Positions 9,155 through 18,059 of a stretch of DNA of 39,532 nt are shown here, piece after piece. This DNA is from Candidatus Merdinaster equi (GTDB lineage Bacteria > Bacillota > Clostridia > Lachnospirales > Lachnospiraceae). Within the stretch, counting starts at the first letter, position 1; each line of letters opens with the position of its first letter. The position numbers and the translations under genes were made by a program. The notes under the pieces were generated by a model. It worked only from the letters and a program-made list of their open reading frames with translations, searched no databases and was not told the DNA's origin. The DNA lies in the NCBI GenBank assembly GCA_018064935.1, contig JAGHUF010000044.1:1-39532 (forward strand). Direction: 5' to 3'.

Positions 9155-10033
9155 CTAATTTCCACTCACACACTCGCATTCGAATACTCCCTCAATGCCG
9201 CTCAGTTTAGAAAGAGCATCTTTTGCTTCTTTTCTCTTCTCATCATTATCAAAAATAGCAAATACAGTGGGACCGCTACCGCTCATCATTGCAGCTAATG
9301 CACCACGTGCCATCAGTATGTGCTTCAATGCATCAATTTCAGGATGCTCTGGAATTGTAGCAAGCTCCAGCACATTCCCCATAAATCTGGTAATCTTAGC
9401 GATATCTCCTGCTTCGACACCTTCTCTTAATGAATCAATATCTGGATGTGGTAGGTTGTCAATTTCATCAAGGTCAGCATATACCTGTGGAGTTGAAACA
9501 GCGGCATTTGGTTTCACTAATAAAAGCTTCAACTGCGCATTCGATGCAATGGGTGTTAATACCTCTCCAATTCCCTCGGATAAATAGGTTCCTCCCATGA
9601 TGCAAAAAGGCACATCTGCTCCAACCTTTACTCCCACTTCACACAGCTGCTCGGCACTTAACCCAAGCTCGAACATTTCATTAACAGCAATAATCGTCGC
9701 CGCAGCATCAGTGCTGCCTCCGGCAAGTCCCGCAGCAACAGGAATCCGTTTGACAAGATGTATGTCTACAGACGGAATGCTGAATTCAGCATATTCACAC
9801 AGCTTCTTAATAGCCTTATATATCAGATTGTGATCATCCAGAGGAACAAGCTCATTCCCACCTTCCATGGAAATACTCACACCACCCTCTGCCTTTTCAG
9901 TAAAGGTAAGCGTATCATGCAGGCTTATGCTCTGCATGATCATCTTGACATCATGATAGCCATTGTCCCTTTTTCCAGTCACATCAAGGCCAAGATTAAT
10001 TTTTGCATATGCTTCTCTTGTTATCTGTTTCAT
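9155..10033 (-). CDS. ispE: 4-diphosphocytidyl-2-C-methyl-D-erythritol kinase
   Basis: GHMP-family kinase of the MEP isoprenoid pathway; it phosphorylates the 2-OH of CDP-methylerythritol. The N-terminus EAYAKINLGLDVTGKR with NGYH nearby is the IspE signature. The GHMP ATP loop is PVAAGLAGGSTDA at residues 98-110, and a C-terminal MMSGSGPTVFAIF block is present. Start choice: the frame extends upstream to a TTG inside pyrD, but ATG at 10033 follows the pyrD stop by one base and has AGGA at suitable distance, giving 292 residues. Translational coupling to pyrD is likely. Confidence 0.94.
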   Translation of the reverse strand: MKQITREAYAKINLGLDVTGKRDNGYHDVKMIMQSISLHDTLTFTEKAEGGVSISMEGGNELVPLDDHNLIYKAIKKLCEYAEFSIPSVDIHLVKRIPVAAGLAGGSTDAAATIIAVNEMFELGLSAEQLCEVGVKVGADVPFCIMGGTYLSEGIGEVLTPIASNAQLKLLLVKPNAAVSTPQVYADLDEIDNLPHPDIDSLREGVEAGDIAKITRFMGNVLELATIPEHPEIDALKHILMARGALAAMMSGSGPTVFAIFDNDEKRKEAKDALSKLSGIEGVFECECVSGN

Positions 10034-10034
10034 A

Positions 10035-10940
10035 TTATTCCTGAACCGCTCCAACTAATTCGTTAACGTCTTCTATGCCATATTTTTTCATATATGCTTC
10101 GATTCCATCAACTATCTCAGAAGTCGCATATGGATTCATGAAATTTGCAGCTCCAACACTTACCGCACTTGCACCAGCAAGCATAAATTCAATGGCATCA
10201 TCTGCATTCATAATTCCACCCATTCCAATCACAGGAATCTTAACAGCATGGGATGCCTGATACACCATTCTCACCGCAACCGGTTTAATTGCAGGACCAG
10301 ACATTCCACCAGTCTTATTTGCCAGCACAAATTTTCGCTTATTTATATCAATCTTCATACCTGTAATAGTATTGATCAATGAAATTGCATCTGCTCCTGC
10401 TGCCTCTGCAGCCTTGGCCATTTCTGTAATGTCAGTAACATTTGGAGACAGCTTCATTATTACCGGCTGCTTCGCATGCTTTTTTATCTCCGATGTGATA
10501 TTATAAAGAGCATCTGCTTTCTGACCAAACGCAATTGCTCCCTCCTTCACATTAGGGCACGAAACATTTATTTCAAGCAAATCGACTCTCTGATCTCCTA
10601 ATCTGTCAACTACTTCAAGATAATCCTCAACACTCTTACCACATACATTGACAATAACCTTGGTATCATAGCCCTTCAAAAATTCAAGATCTCTCTCAAT
10701 AAAGGTGTCTATTCCGGGATTCTGAAGTCCGATAGCGTTAAGCATTCCACCATATACTTCAGCCACTCTTGGAGTGGGATTACCCGGCCATGGAACATTC
10801 GCTACCCCTTTTGTCACTACTGCCCCAAGTTTATTTAAATCAACGAACTCTCCATATTCCATTCCAGAGCCAAAAGTACCCGATGCTGTCATCACTGGAT
10901 TCTTCAGGGTTACACCTGCAATTGTTACTTCTGTTTTCAT
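10035..10940 (-). CDS. pyrD: Dihydroorotate dehydrogenase, class 1B catalytic subunit
   Basis: FMN subunit that oxidises dihydroorotate to orotate, passing electrons to NAD through PyrK. The class 1 catalytic cysteine is Cys128 in EINVSCPNVKEG. NAIGLQNPG (residues 68-76) and VIGMGGIMNADDAIEFMLAGA near the C-terminus are FMN and phosphate-binding blocks. It is 301 residues, typical for PyrDB. It lies 47 bases after pyrK, as expected for the heterotetrameric PyrK-PyrD enzyme. Confidence 0.95.
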   Translation of the reverse strand: MKTEVTIAGVTLKNPVMTASGTFGSGMEYGEFVDLNKLGAVVTKGVANVPWPGNPTPRVAEVYGGMLNAIGLQNPGIDTFIERDLEFLKGYDTKVIVNVCGKSVEDYLEVVDRLGDQRVDLLEINVSCPNVKEGAIAFGQKADALYNITSEIKKHAKQPVIMKLSPNVTDITEMAKAAEAAGADAISLINTITGMKIDINKRKFVLANKTGGMSGPAIKPVAVRMVYQASHAVKIPVIGMGGIMNADDAIEFMLAGASAVSVGAANFMNPYATSEIVDGIEAYMKKYGIEDVNELVGAVQE

Positions 10941-10987
10941 AATAATCTTTATGCCCTTTCTTTAACCTGCGGATTCAAACCTGTATA

Positions 10988-11794
10988 TTAGATTTCAACA
11001 TCATCGGCGTCAAATACTGGTCCATCAGTACATATTCTTGCATTATGAACCTTTGAATGCGAATCAACATCCTTTGTCTTACATACACAGCCGAGACATG
11101 CACCCACTCCACATGCCATTCTCTCTTCAAGCGAGATATATGCTTTTATAGAATTCTCTTCTGCATACTTTTTAATGGCGCGAAGCATTGGCATTGGTCC
11201 ACAGGCCATAATTACATCTGCAGAAATATTGTTTTCTGACACAGCTGTCAGAACATTGCCCTTTGTCCCTACTGAACCATCTTCTGTAGCAATTACTACC
11301 TTTGCATTTTTCTCCAGATCTTCTTTTAGAAACAGCTTGGAATCTCTATATCCAACGACTGCATAAACCTCAGTACTGTCAGCCTTACCAGCCTCTGCTG
11401 CTGCCGCTTTAATCTGCCCTGCCAGCTCTACCATAGGGGGAATACCTATTCCGCCGCCCATGAGAAATACTTTTTTCCCTACCGCTTTTTCAACAGGGAA
11501 ACCATTTCCAAGATTACCAAGGAGCCTTACGCTGTCGCCTTCCTTAAGAGTTGACATTTCCCCTGTTCCCGTACCTGCTATTCTATATACCAGTCTAAGT
11601 GTTTTAGCTACCTTATCTGCCTCGCAGATACTTATAGGTCTTGGAAGAAGAGCTGATTTATTTTTCAGATATACTCCCACAAACTGCCCTGCCTTTGCAT
11701 CCTGAGCCAGCTCAGTCTCAATTTTCAAATCATAAATTGAAGGGGCTATTTCCTTCTGAGATAGTACAATCCCCTCTGTTACCTCTTTTTTCAT
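10988..11794 (-). CDS. pyrK: Dihydroorotate dehydrogenase electron-transfer subunit
   Basis: FAD- and [2Fe-2S]-containing partner of class 1B PyrD that transfers electrons to NAD. The FAD-binding block is RPISIC at 52-57, and the nicotinamide-binding loop is GGGIGIPP at 113-120. The four iron-sulfur cysteines are visible as Cys228, Cys233, Cys236 and Cys255 in ACGVGACLGCVC and RICTDGPVF. It is 268 residues and lies between pyrC and pyrD in the same operon. Confidence 0.95.
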   Translation of the reverse strand: MKKEVTEGIVLSQKEIAPSIYDLKIETELAQDAKAGQFVGVYLKNKSALLPRPISICEADKVAKTLRLVYRIAGTGTGEMSTLKEGDSVRLLGNLGNGFPVEKAVGKKVFLMGGGIGIPPMVELAGQIKAAAAEAGKADSTEVYAVVGYRDSKLFLKEDLEKNAKVVIATEDGSVGTKGNVLTAVSENNISADVIMACGPMPMLRAIKKYAEENSIKAYISLEERMACGVGACLGCVCKTKDVDSHSKVHNARICTDGPVFDADDVEI

Positions 11795-11836
11795 CTACAC
11801 TCTCACTTTCATATATTAATTCCAATTAATTTTGGT

Positions 11837-13150
11837 TTATTCAACTTTGAAAACAATCCTTCCACCGCAGATTGTACACATGACTCTGCCTCTCAGTTTT
11901 TCACCAAAAAACGGTGAATTAGCCGACTTGGAACAGGTCTTGTCATACACCCATTCTGCACTCGGATTGAAAACACATAGATCCGCACACTCACCTTCTT
12001 CAATCATACCCGCATCAATTCCGTACATCGTTGCAGGATTAAGCGACATTTTTGCAGCGAGTTCAGCCGCTGTCAGATGTCCCTTTTCAACCAGCTCCTG
12101 ATAGCACAGGCTAAGCGAGGTCTCGAGTCCGGTTATTCCACTTGGCGCCTTTGTAATCTCCTGTGCCTTCTCATCCCTCGCATGTGGTGCATGATCGGTC
12201 GCAATCAGGTCAATTGTTCCGTCCCTCAAACCAGCTATTATCGCCAGTCTGTCAGCTTCCGTTCTAAGAGGTGGATTCATCTTGGCCAGAGTACCTTTTT
12301 CGATAACCGACTGCTCAGTTAGTACAATGTGATGAGGAGTCGCTTCAGCGTGAATTGAATTGTCTTTTGCTCTTTTCTTCGCCGCTCTCACAAGCTCTAC
12401 TGCCTCTTTGCTTGATATGTGCTGAATATTAAGAACAGCATTCTCCTCAAGTGCCACCTCGAGATCTCTTGCAACAAGTGACACCTCCGCTTCTGAAGGA
12501 GATCCCCCAATTCCATAATACTCAGACGCTTTTCCTCTATTAATTCCATTCTCGGAAATCTTGGTTTTGTCCTCCTCGTGAAGCGACATAGGAACCTTAA
12601 GCTGCGAACTTATCCTCATCGCTTTCCGAAGTAGTTCCTCATCCATAAGCGGTATTCCATCATCTGTAACTCCTACCGCACCGAGCTCAATCATGCGCTT
12701 CATATCTGTGAGCTGCTCACCCTTTAAATCCTTAGTCACGCTACAGCATGTATAGATATGAATATCTGTCTTCTTACCTTCTTCGATAACATACCCAAGC
12801 GTCTCCTCGTTATCCACGCAGGGCTTTGTGTTCGCCATAAGAACTACACTTGTCACTCCTCCTGCCGCAGCAGCAAGACTTCCAGTATGTATATCCTCCT
12901 TATGCGTAAATCCTGGGTCTCTGAAATGTACATGCACATCCACAAGTCCCGGCATTACTATGCAACCAGTCGCATCTACTCTTTCAGCCTGAATATCTCT
13001 TTCAGACATATAAACTGCCATATCTTTGCCCGGAAGAATCTTTTCGATTTTTTCATCCGTAATTAATATGTCGGATTCATATACTCTATTCGTCTTAGGA
13101 TCAGCAATCTGTCCATTCTCGATAATATATCTACTCAAGATAAACCTCAT
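11837..13150 (-). CDS. pyrC: Dihydroorotase
   Basis: Zinc amidohydrolase that closes carbamoyl-aspartate to dihydroorotate, the step before PyrD/PyrK. The metal-binding motif DVHVHFRDPG is at residues 71-80 (His73, His75). Further ligand blocks are ATPHH and IATDHAPHARDEK. It is 437 residues from the ATG at 13150. An alternative TTG at 13138 (433 residues) has a better-spaced GAGG six bases upstream, whereas the ATG has only a distant AGGA, so the start is not settled. It follows plsC with a two-base gap. Confidence 0.94.
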   Translation of the reverse strand: MRFILSRYIIENGQIADPKTNRVYESDILITDEKIEKILPGKDMAVYMSERDIQAERVDATGCIVMPGLVDVHVHFRDPGFTHKEDIHTGSLAAAAGGVTSVVLMANTKPCVDNEETLGYVIEEGKKTDIHIYTCCSVTKDLKGEQLTDMKRMIELGAVGVTDDGIPLMDEELLRKAMRISSQLKVPMSLHEEDKTKISENGINRGKASEYYGIGGSPSEAEVSLVARDLEVALEENAVLNIQHISSKEAVELVRAAKKRAKDNSIHAEATPHHIVLTEQSVIEKGTLAKMNPPLRTEADRLAIIAGLRDGTIDLIATDHAPHARDEKAQEITKAPSGITGLETSLSLCYQELVEKGHLTAAELAAKMSLNPATMYGIDAGMIEEGECADLCVFNPSAEWVYDKTCSKSANSPFFGEKLRGRVMCTICGGRIVFKVE

Positions 13151-13152
13151 TT

Positions 13153-13908
13153 CTATTTTGCAGTTTCCTGCGCCTCGTCGCGAAGCTTGGTTACCATTTC
13201 AGTTAATATCTCTCTGGTATATGCACCAGCAGCGCGCTGCTTTTCTTTGGGAAGATCGGAAATATAGAATGGTTTTCCAAATTCCACACTGACTTTTGTG
13301 GCAAATATTTTAGGAAAATGCGCTTCCCAGATATTAACAGAATTATGAATTGCAACTGGCACAATGGCACATCCGCCTCTTGCCGCAATCTTGAAAGAGC
13401 CCTCATGGAATTCAAGCAGCTGCGTCTCGTCCTCTCCTTTGTTTCTGGTTCCCTCAGCAAAAAGAGTTACACTGTGTCCTGACTTGACAAGATCTATACA
13501 TTTAAGAATCAGCTGCGCTCCCTGTTTAACATCCTCACGATTCAAGAATTGGCAATTCATAATCCACATCCAGATATTGATGAATGGAACCTTTTTAACT
13601 GCATCCTTCGAGATAAATGCGGTTGGGCGGCTCACAAATGGATATGTCAGCATGATATCCCATATACTTCTATGGTTAGGAACAAACATAACCGCCTCAC
13701 CCTTAGGGATATTCTCTCTTCCCTTCATGGTATATTTAACGCCTGCGGCTACCATTCCTATTCGCATTATTGCACCGACATATACCTGTGCAATGATGTG
13801 GGCTCTTCTTTCATTGAAGAGACGAAATACCACCAGAAACAGCATCAGCGGTATAGACACCAGAATAATGACTACTGCCACGAAAAAAAACGAAATCAAA
13901 TGAAACAT
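13153..13908 (-). CDS. plsC: 1-acyl-sn-glycerol-3-phosphate acyltransferase
   Basis: Membrane-bound acyltransferase that makes phosphatidic acid for phospholipid synthesis. A hydrophobic N-terminal segment (about residues 4-30) anchors it. The catalytic box is NHRSIWD (His79, Asp84), and the second box is FAEGTRNKG with EGTR at 152-155. The length of 251 residues is usual. It sits between murF and pyrC in a mixed operon, two bases before pyrC. Confidence 0.92.
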   Translation of the reverse strand: MFHLISFFFVAVVIILVSIPLMLFLVVFRLFNERRAHIIAQVYVGAIMRIGMVAAGVKYTMKGRENIPKGEAVMFVPNHRSIWDIMLTYPFVSRPTAFISKDAVKKVPFINIWMWIMNCQFLNREDVKQGAQLILKCIDLVKSGHSVTLFAEGTRNKGEDETQLLEFHEGSFKIAARGGCAIVPVAIHNSVNIWEAHFPKIFATKVSVEFGKPFYISDLPKEKQRAAGAYTREILTEMVTKLRDEAQETAK

Positions 13909-13952
13909 CTACTCTCTCCCTCTTACACTCTTTCACCAATCACTTATGGCTT

Positions 13953-15323
13953 CTATTTCTTAAGCATCTCAACTATTTTGGCATATCCCATTCCGTGCGA
14001 TGCCTTGATTAGTATCGTATCCCCTTCATTAATCAGACCCGGAAGCTCTTTCATAAGTTCATCTGTGTCTGCAAAATGAACAGCCTTACATCCAGCCTTT
14101 ACCGCCGCCTCATGCATACATTCACTCAGCCCGCCTGCGCTGATAAGAATATCCGCTTTATCTGCCGCATAGCTGCCTATTCCCTCATGAAGCTTCTTCT
14201 CATTGTCACCCAGTTCAAACATATCTCCAAGCACAGCAACCTTTCTCGAATCAGCCATATTTAACAGATCAAGCGATGCTCGCATGGAAGCCGGGCTGGC
14301 ATTATAGCAGTCATCTATCACTGTATACTTATCAAGCCTCAAAATGTTACAGCGCCCTCCGAGTGGCCTCACACCTGCAAGCCCTTCAGTTATCGTTCCC
14401 AGCTCCATCCCCAGGGTCACACCAACTGCACATGCTGCAAGCGCATTGTAAATCATATGCTGCCCCGGCAAAGGAATGTGCGCCTCACACATGCCAACCG
14501 GTGTGTGCAGAATACAATCCGAACCAAACAATCCCAGATCCTTTATCTCATCTGCATAGTACGCAAAAGAAGAATCAAGCCCATAGAAAATCGGCTTTTT
14601 CCCTTTTACCTCCTGCAATGTACTAAGCTTATCATCATCGCCATTCAGTATTACAGTCGCGTTCTCTGACATGTAGTCGAATATCTCTGTTTTCGCCTTT
14701 AGGATTCCATCTCTTGTATGAAGGAATTCCAGATGACACTGACCTATATTGGTTATTACGCATATATCAGGCCTTGCGTCTCTCGACAGTTCATGCATCT
14801 CGCCAAAATCACTTATTCCCATCTCCAGAACAGCCGCCTGATGATGCTCTTTTATCTTCATTACCATCATCGGAAGACCCAGCGTATTATTCTGGTTTCC
14901 CTCGGTTTTAAGTGTATCAAACTGCTGTTCCAAAACTGCAGCAATAAATTCTTTTGTTGTCGTCTTTCCAACACTTCCAGTAATTCCAATAACCGGAAGT
15001 CTGAGTGTCAGTCTGTAAGCAGCGGAAATATCTTTTAATGCCTGGATGCTCGATGTAGCTATAATATATGATCTGCTTCCGTCCGGGCCGACAAGGTCCT
15101 CATCACTAGGCTTAGTTTCGCACACAACGCATGATGCTCCTTTTTCGTAGACACTACTTATAAAGTCATGCCCATCCACGCGCTCACCCTTCGCTGCAAC
15201 AAAGACATCTCCGGGCATTATCTTGCGCGAGTCCATGTGAACATCACCGATGACCGTATTCTCTTTTCCACTCTCACAGAATAGTTTTCCGCCGCATGCA
15301 GCAGCCATTTCCTGAATTGTCAC
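13953..15323 (-). CDS. murF: UDP-N-acetylmuramoyl-tripeptide--D-alanyl-D-alanine ligase
   Basis: Adds D-Ala-D-Ala to the UDP-MurNAc tripeptide, completing the cytoplasmic stem peptide. The ATP loop GITGSVGKTTT is at 113-123. Mur-ligase blocks VLEMGISDFGEM, VITNIGQCHLE, and VIDDCYNASPASM follow. The start is GTG with AGAGGA about eight bases upstream, and no better ATG lies nearby. It is 456 residues. It lies 53 bases after ddl, whose product is its substrate, so the pair is functionally linked. Confidence 0.95.
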   Translation of the reverse strand: MTIQEMAAACGGKLFCESGKENTVIGDVHMDSRKIMPGDVFVAAKGERVDGHDFISSVYEKGASCVVCETKPSDEDLVGPDGSRSYIIATSSIQALKDISAAYRLTLRLPVIGITGSVGKTTTKEFIAAVLEQQFDTLKTEGNQNNTLGLPMMVMKIKEHHQAAVLEMGISDFGEMHELSRDARPDICVITNIGQCHLEFLHTRDGILKAKTEIFDYMSENATVILNGDDDKLSTLQEVKGKKPIFYGLDSSFAYYADEIKDLGLFGSDCILHTPVGMCEAHIPLPGQHMIYNALAACAVGVTLGMELGTITEGLAGVRPLGGRCNILRLDKYTVIDDCYNASPASMRASLDLLNMADSRKVAVLGDMFELGDNEKKLHEGIGSYAADKADILISAGGLSECMHEAAVKAGCKAVHFADTDELMKELPGLINEGDTILIKASHGMGYAKIVEMLKK

Positions 15324-15376
15324 TGTTTTTTCCTCTGAACTCTCCCTGCGTCGAATTGCATCAACGAATTTTTCAT

Positions 15377-16399
15377 CTACTCATATTTTGCGAGAGACAA
15401 TTTTATAATCCACTCACATAATTCAGGGAACTCAACTCCCACAGCCTTTGCTTCCTGTGGTATCAAGGAGGTCTTGGTCATTCCAGGAAGTGTATTACCC
15501 TCAAGGCAGTAGAACCTGCTATCCTCCGTCATGATGAAATCAAATCTCACATATGTCTTAATTCCGAGAACTCTGTATGCATCCTCGGCGATTTTTTTCA
15601 TTTTCTCATTCTGTTCTTCTGTAATTGGAGCCGGACAAATCTCGACCGTTGCACCTGCCTCGTATTTATTAGTGTAATCATATGTACCACTCTTTGGTGC
15701 TATCTCTACTCCCGGAAGAGCTTTTCCGTCCATCACTCCCATTGTGAGCTCACGACCCTTGATATATTCTTCTATTAATATTTCACCGTCGTATTTAACT
15801 GCTTCCTGCATGGCGGCCTTGTACTCATCCTCGGTGTTCACAATATAAACTCCGATTGATGAACCACCATTACATACCTTTACAACAGCTGGAAGTTTAA
15901 CATCAGGAATTGGATTTCCAACTCTGTACATGCAGCTCTCTGGTGTCGGAATTTTATGATAGGTAAACAGCTCTTTTGTTCTGGCCTTGTTCATTGCTAT
16001 TGCACTGCTCAGATAATCTGTTCCGGTATATTTGATATTGTACAGATCGAAGGCTGCCTGAATTTTACCATCCTCGCCATCTCCTCCATGAAGCGCAAGG
16101 AAGACTATGTCAGCCTCTTTACATAGTTCCATAACATTGGGGCCAAAAAATACATCAGGGTCTTTTCTTTTTGCTCTTACAGTCTTAAAATCAACCTCTA
16201 CTCCAGCTCTTCCCTCGTCGGTTACCAGATTTTTTCTCTGAGCAAAGACATCTCGAATATCGTCTCCTTCATATCCAAGATATGAGTCTAGGAGAATCGC
16301 ATCATGCTTCTCCTTTAAGACACCATATACCTGGGCTCCACTTGTAAGCGACACATTTCTTTCTGTACTAATTCCACCACATAGAACTACTATTTTCAT
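15377..16399 (-). CDS. ddl: D-alanine--D-alanine ligase
   Basis: ATP-grasp ligase forming the D-Ala-D-Ala dipeptide for MurF. LALHGGDGEDGKIQ (from about 101) is the first family motif. The omega-loop region reads YDYTNKYEAGA with Lys245-Tyr246; tyrosine here is typical of D-Ala-D-Ala ligases, whereas VanA-type D-lactate ligases carry histidine. The C-terminal block is EGNTLPGMT, with Gly where many homologues have Val or Ala. It is 340 residues, with GGTGAGG before the ATG. It is the first gene of the ddl-to-DUF1934 operon; the 101-base gap upstream must hold the promoter unless it reads through from the lipoprotein gene. Confidence 0.94.
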   Translation of the reverse strand: MKIVVLCGGISTERNVSLTSGAQVYGVLKEKHDAILLDSYLGYEGDDIRDVFAQRKNLVTDEGRAGVEVDFKTVRAKRKDPDVFFGPNVMELCKEADIVFLALHGGDGEDGKIQAAFDLYNIKYTGTDYLSSAIAMNKARTKELFTYHKIPTPESCMYRVGNPIPDVKLPAVVKVCNGGSSIGVYIVNTEDEYKAAMQEAVKYDGEILIEEYIKGRELTMGVMDGKALPGVEIAPKSGTYDYTNKYEAGATVEICPAPITEEQNEKMKKIAEDAYRVLGIKTYVRFDFIMTEDSRFYCLEGNTLPGMTKTSLIPQEAKAVGVEFPELCEWIIKLSLAKYE

Positions 16400-16500
16400 T
16401 TTCCCTCACCTTTATCTCTCAAGTTTCTATTTTTCATACGTCATTTGACAATATTAATCCTCATATCTATGCAACTTGTTGCGAAAAGATGCCATCATGG

Positions 16501-17886
16501 CTATTTGTTCTGCTCAGATAATATCTCACACATGGCAAGAATTAAACTTGTCACGTAATCTGCATTGTTATTAATTACACAGTCTGCAGAATTAACTCCA
16601 TACCCATCGATATAGGACTTGGCTTCAACATTTCTTCCCAAAAGAAAATGCAAATAGTCATTTTGCACTTTCACATACTCATGATTAGTAATTACGTAAT
16701 TGATAATTGATATCCTGACAACATTGGCACATTGAACATCAAGATCACTATTCGAAACTAAAAAAGAAGAACCCTCAGAGTTGTGGCTTAGCTGCATGGC
16801 CTGCGCAGTAAGCGCTGACATAATCTTACTGCAAAGATTCCTGTCTACATCGCTCTTGCACGAAATATAACACACTTTGCCATAGTAGTCGTACGCATCA
16901 TCTGCCACCTTATCAGCATGTGTCTCTAAATAGCTCTCTGCCTCGTTTCTGGCAATAGATGCTCCGCTTGCTCTGTAATACAGTACACTTCCATAAAACC
17001 TGAGTATTTTTTCTTCTTCGCTTGTAGCAGGCATCTTGAGTAGCTTGTCGTATGCTCTTTGTGACAACGCAAGATACCCATCTGCTTCGCCCTTCAACGT
17101 CTTCAGAATCTTGCAGCCTTGCGATATTGCGGCTGTTATTCCAACATATGAAGCCAGCTGCCTTTCATTAAGCGTAGCGGTATCCACATTCTTAATCGCG
17201 TTCCCAAGCCTTAACACCATATCCATAGCATCTGGTATGCCATTTCCACTTTCTGTGAGCTGATTGTCATCTGAGAACAATTGAGTATAATACTCAAGTG
17301 CAATTAACAGATTATGGATAGATACTGCTGTACGCGGCATATCCTCCGCAGACAGTTCTAGATTCTCATTCCATATTTCACTCAGGCAGGTAAGCATATC
17401 CCTGAATAGCGCAGAATTCAAACCGCTTCGTATTTCAAAAGGATATGACTCGCCTATTCCCTCCGTTCTTATGTGATATTTTCCCTCCTGAGTAAAGCCC
17501 GAAAAATATCCATAACTAACAGTCAACCCCGTCTGTTCCTCTATTCCATTTTTTTCTAATCGGCCAACATAAACGCTTTCCCCTGTATTATCATCAATGA
17601 GCTCGAATTCCTTAGACGGAACATCTCCAAGGCATATGACAACCTTGTCAGAAAACGTCTCGTAGCCATAACTATCCACCATCACATATGCTCTCATTGG
17701 TGTTTTCGTGTATGCGATGACACCCCCCTCTTTCTCTAATGGAACATATGGTGTATCTGATAAACCGAGCTCACCTTCGGTCAGCTGTTCACTATTTATA
17801 TTATTTGATCCACTTGCGCAAGCACATAAATTCAACAAAATAAGCATCAATATTGCAAGCGCAACCACTCTTTTATTCTTTTTCAT
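16501..17886 (-). CDS. Lipoprotein with degenerate GH9 cellulase-like architecture
   Basis: The signal peptide ends in lipobox LCAC (Cys23), so the protein should be anchored outside the cell. Residues about 62-152 match the Ig-like domain that precedes GH9 endoglucanase catalytic domains (FELIDDNTGESVYVG, then FSGFTQEGKYHI, then GIGESYPFEI). The following helical region keeps GH9 landmarks: ESGNGIPDAMD at 212-222 and LGRNVEAKSYIDGYG at 416-430. However, the GGWYDAGD catalytic-base motif is replaced by ELSAEDMPRT near 177-186. The HHR segment and the C-terminal catalytic Glu region are absent, since the protein ends 31 residues after the last landmark. It is probably a non-hydrolytic binding or scaffold protein. 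No ribosome site is visible before the ATG. Confidence 0.75.
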   Translation of the reverse strand: MKKNKRVVALAILMLILLNLCACASGSNNINSEQLTEGELGLSDTPYVPLEKEGGVIAYTKTPMRAYVMVDSYGYETFSDKVVICLGDVPSKEFELIDDNTGESVYVGRLEKNGIEEQTGLTVSYGYFSGFTQEGKYHIRTEGIGESYPFEIRSGLNSALFRDMLTCLSEIWNENLELSAEDMPRTAVSIHNLLIALEYYTQLFSDDNQLTESGNGIPDAMDMVLRLGNAIKNVDTATLNERQLASYVGITAAISQGCKILKTLKGEADGYLALSQRAYDKLLKMPATSEEEKILRFYGSVLYYRASGASIARNEAESYLETHADKVADDAYDYYGKVCYISCKSDVDRNLCSKIMSALTAQAMQLSHNSEGSSFLVSNSDLDVQCANVVRISIINYVITNHEYVKVQNDYLHFLLGRNVEAKSYIDGYGVNSADCVINNNADYVTSLILAMCEILSEQNK

Positions 17887-17896
17887 AGTCTTTTAT

Positions 17897-17925
17897 ATTT
17901 TACCACTTACGAGGGGTGCTAGCCA
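17897..17925 (-). promoter_or_regulatory. Extended -10 promoter very close to the lipoprotein start codon
   Basis: TGGTAAAAT on the minus strand (-10 at 17902-17897, with the TG of an extended -10) lies only ten bases from the ATG at 17886. A weak -35 (TGGCTA) is 17 bases further upstream. If used, it would give a leader of only a few bases, consistent with the lack of a ribosome site. Confidence 0.4.
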
Positions 17926-17987
17926 TTGTTATTTTGGCTTACCAAAGGATTCCATCGCCTAACCTTCTTTCGCCTGACACATTATTA

Positions 17988-18059
17988 TCGAATATTCGAC
18001 AATTCACTTATCTTGCTCTTTTTCATTTTCGAGCCGAAATAAGAATTAACTTATCTTAC
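17988..18059. promoter_or_regulatory. Palindrome plus direct repeat in the divergent control region
   Basis: A perfect 12-base palindrome TCGAATATTCGA (17988-17999) is followed by two copies of a 16-base element. These read AATTCACTTATCTTGC at 18001-18016 and AATTAACTTATCTTAC at 18044-18059, with 14 of 16 bases identical and starts 43 bases apart (about four helical turns). The region lies between the divergent lipoprotein and calcium-binding protein genes and looks like operator sites, but no regulator is identified. Confidence 0.45.

Noticed and set aside
13364-14079. Two overlapping plus-strand frames of about 177 codons opposite plsC and murF
   Set aside because: Both mirror well-supported genes on the other strand and do not resemble any protein family.
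15377-16399. Possible VanA-like D-Ala-D-Lac ligase giving glycopeptide resistance
   Set aside because: The omega-loop has Lys245-Tyr246, the D-Ala-D-Ala form, and no vanH or vanX genes are adjacent.
18030-18040. GCCGAAAT, resembling a flagellar sigma-28 -10 box, upstream of the calcium-binding gene
   Set aside because: Only partial match to GCCGATAA, and no TAAA box lies about 15 bases upstream; no motility gene is nearby.
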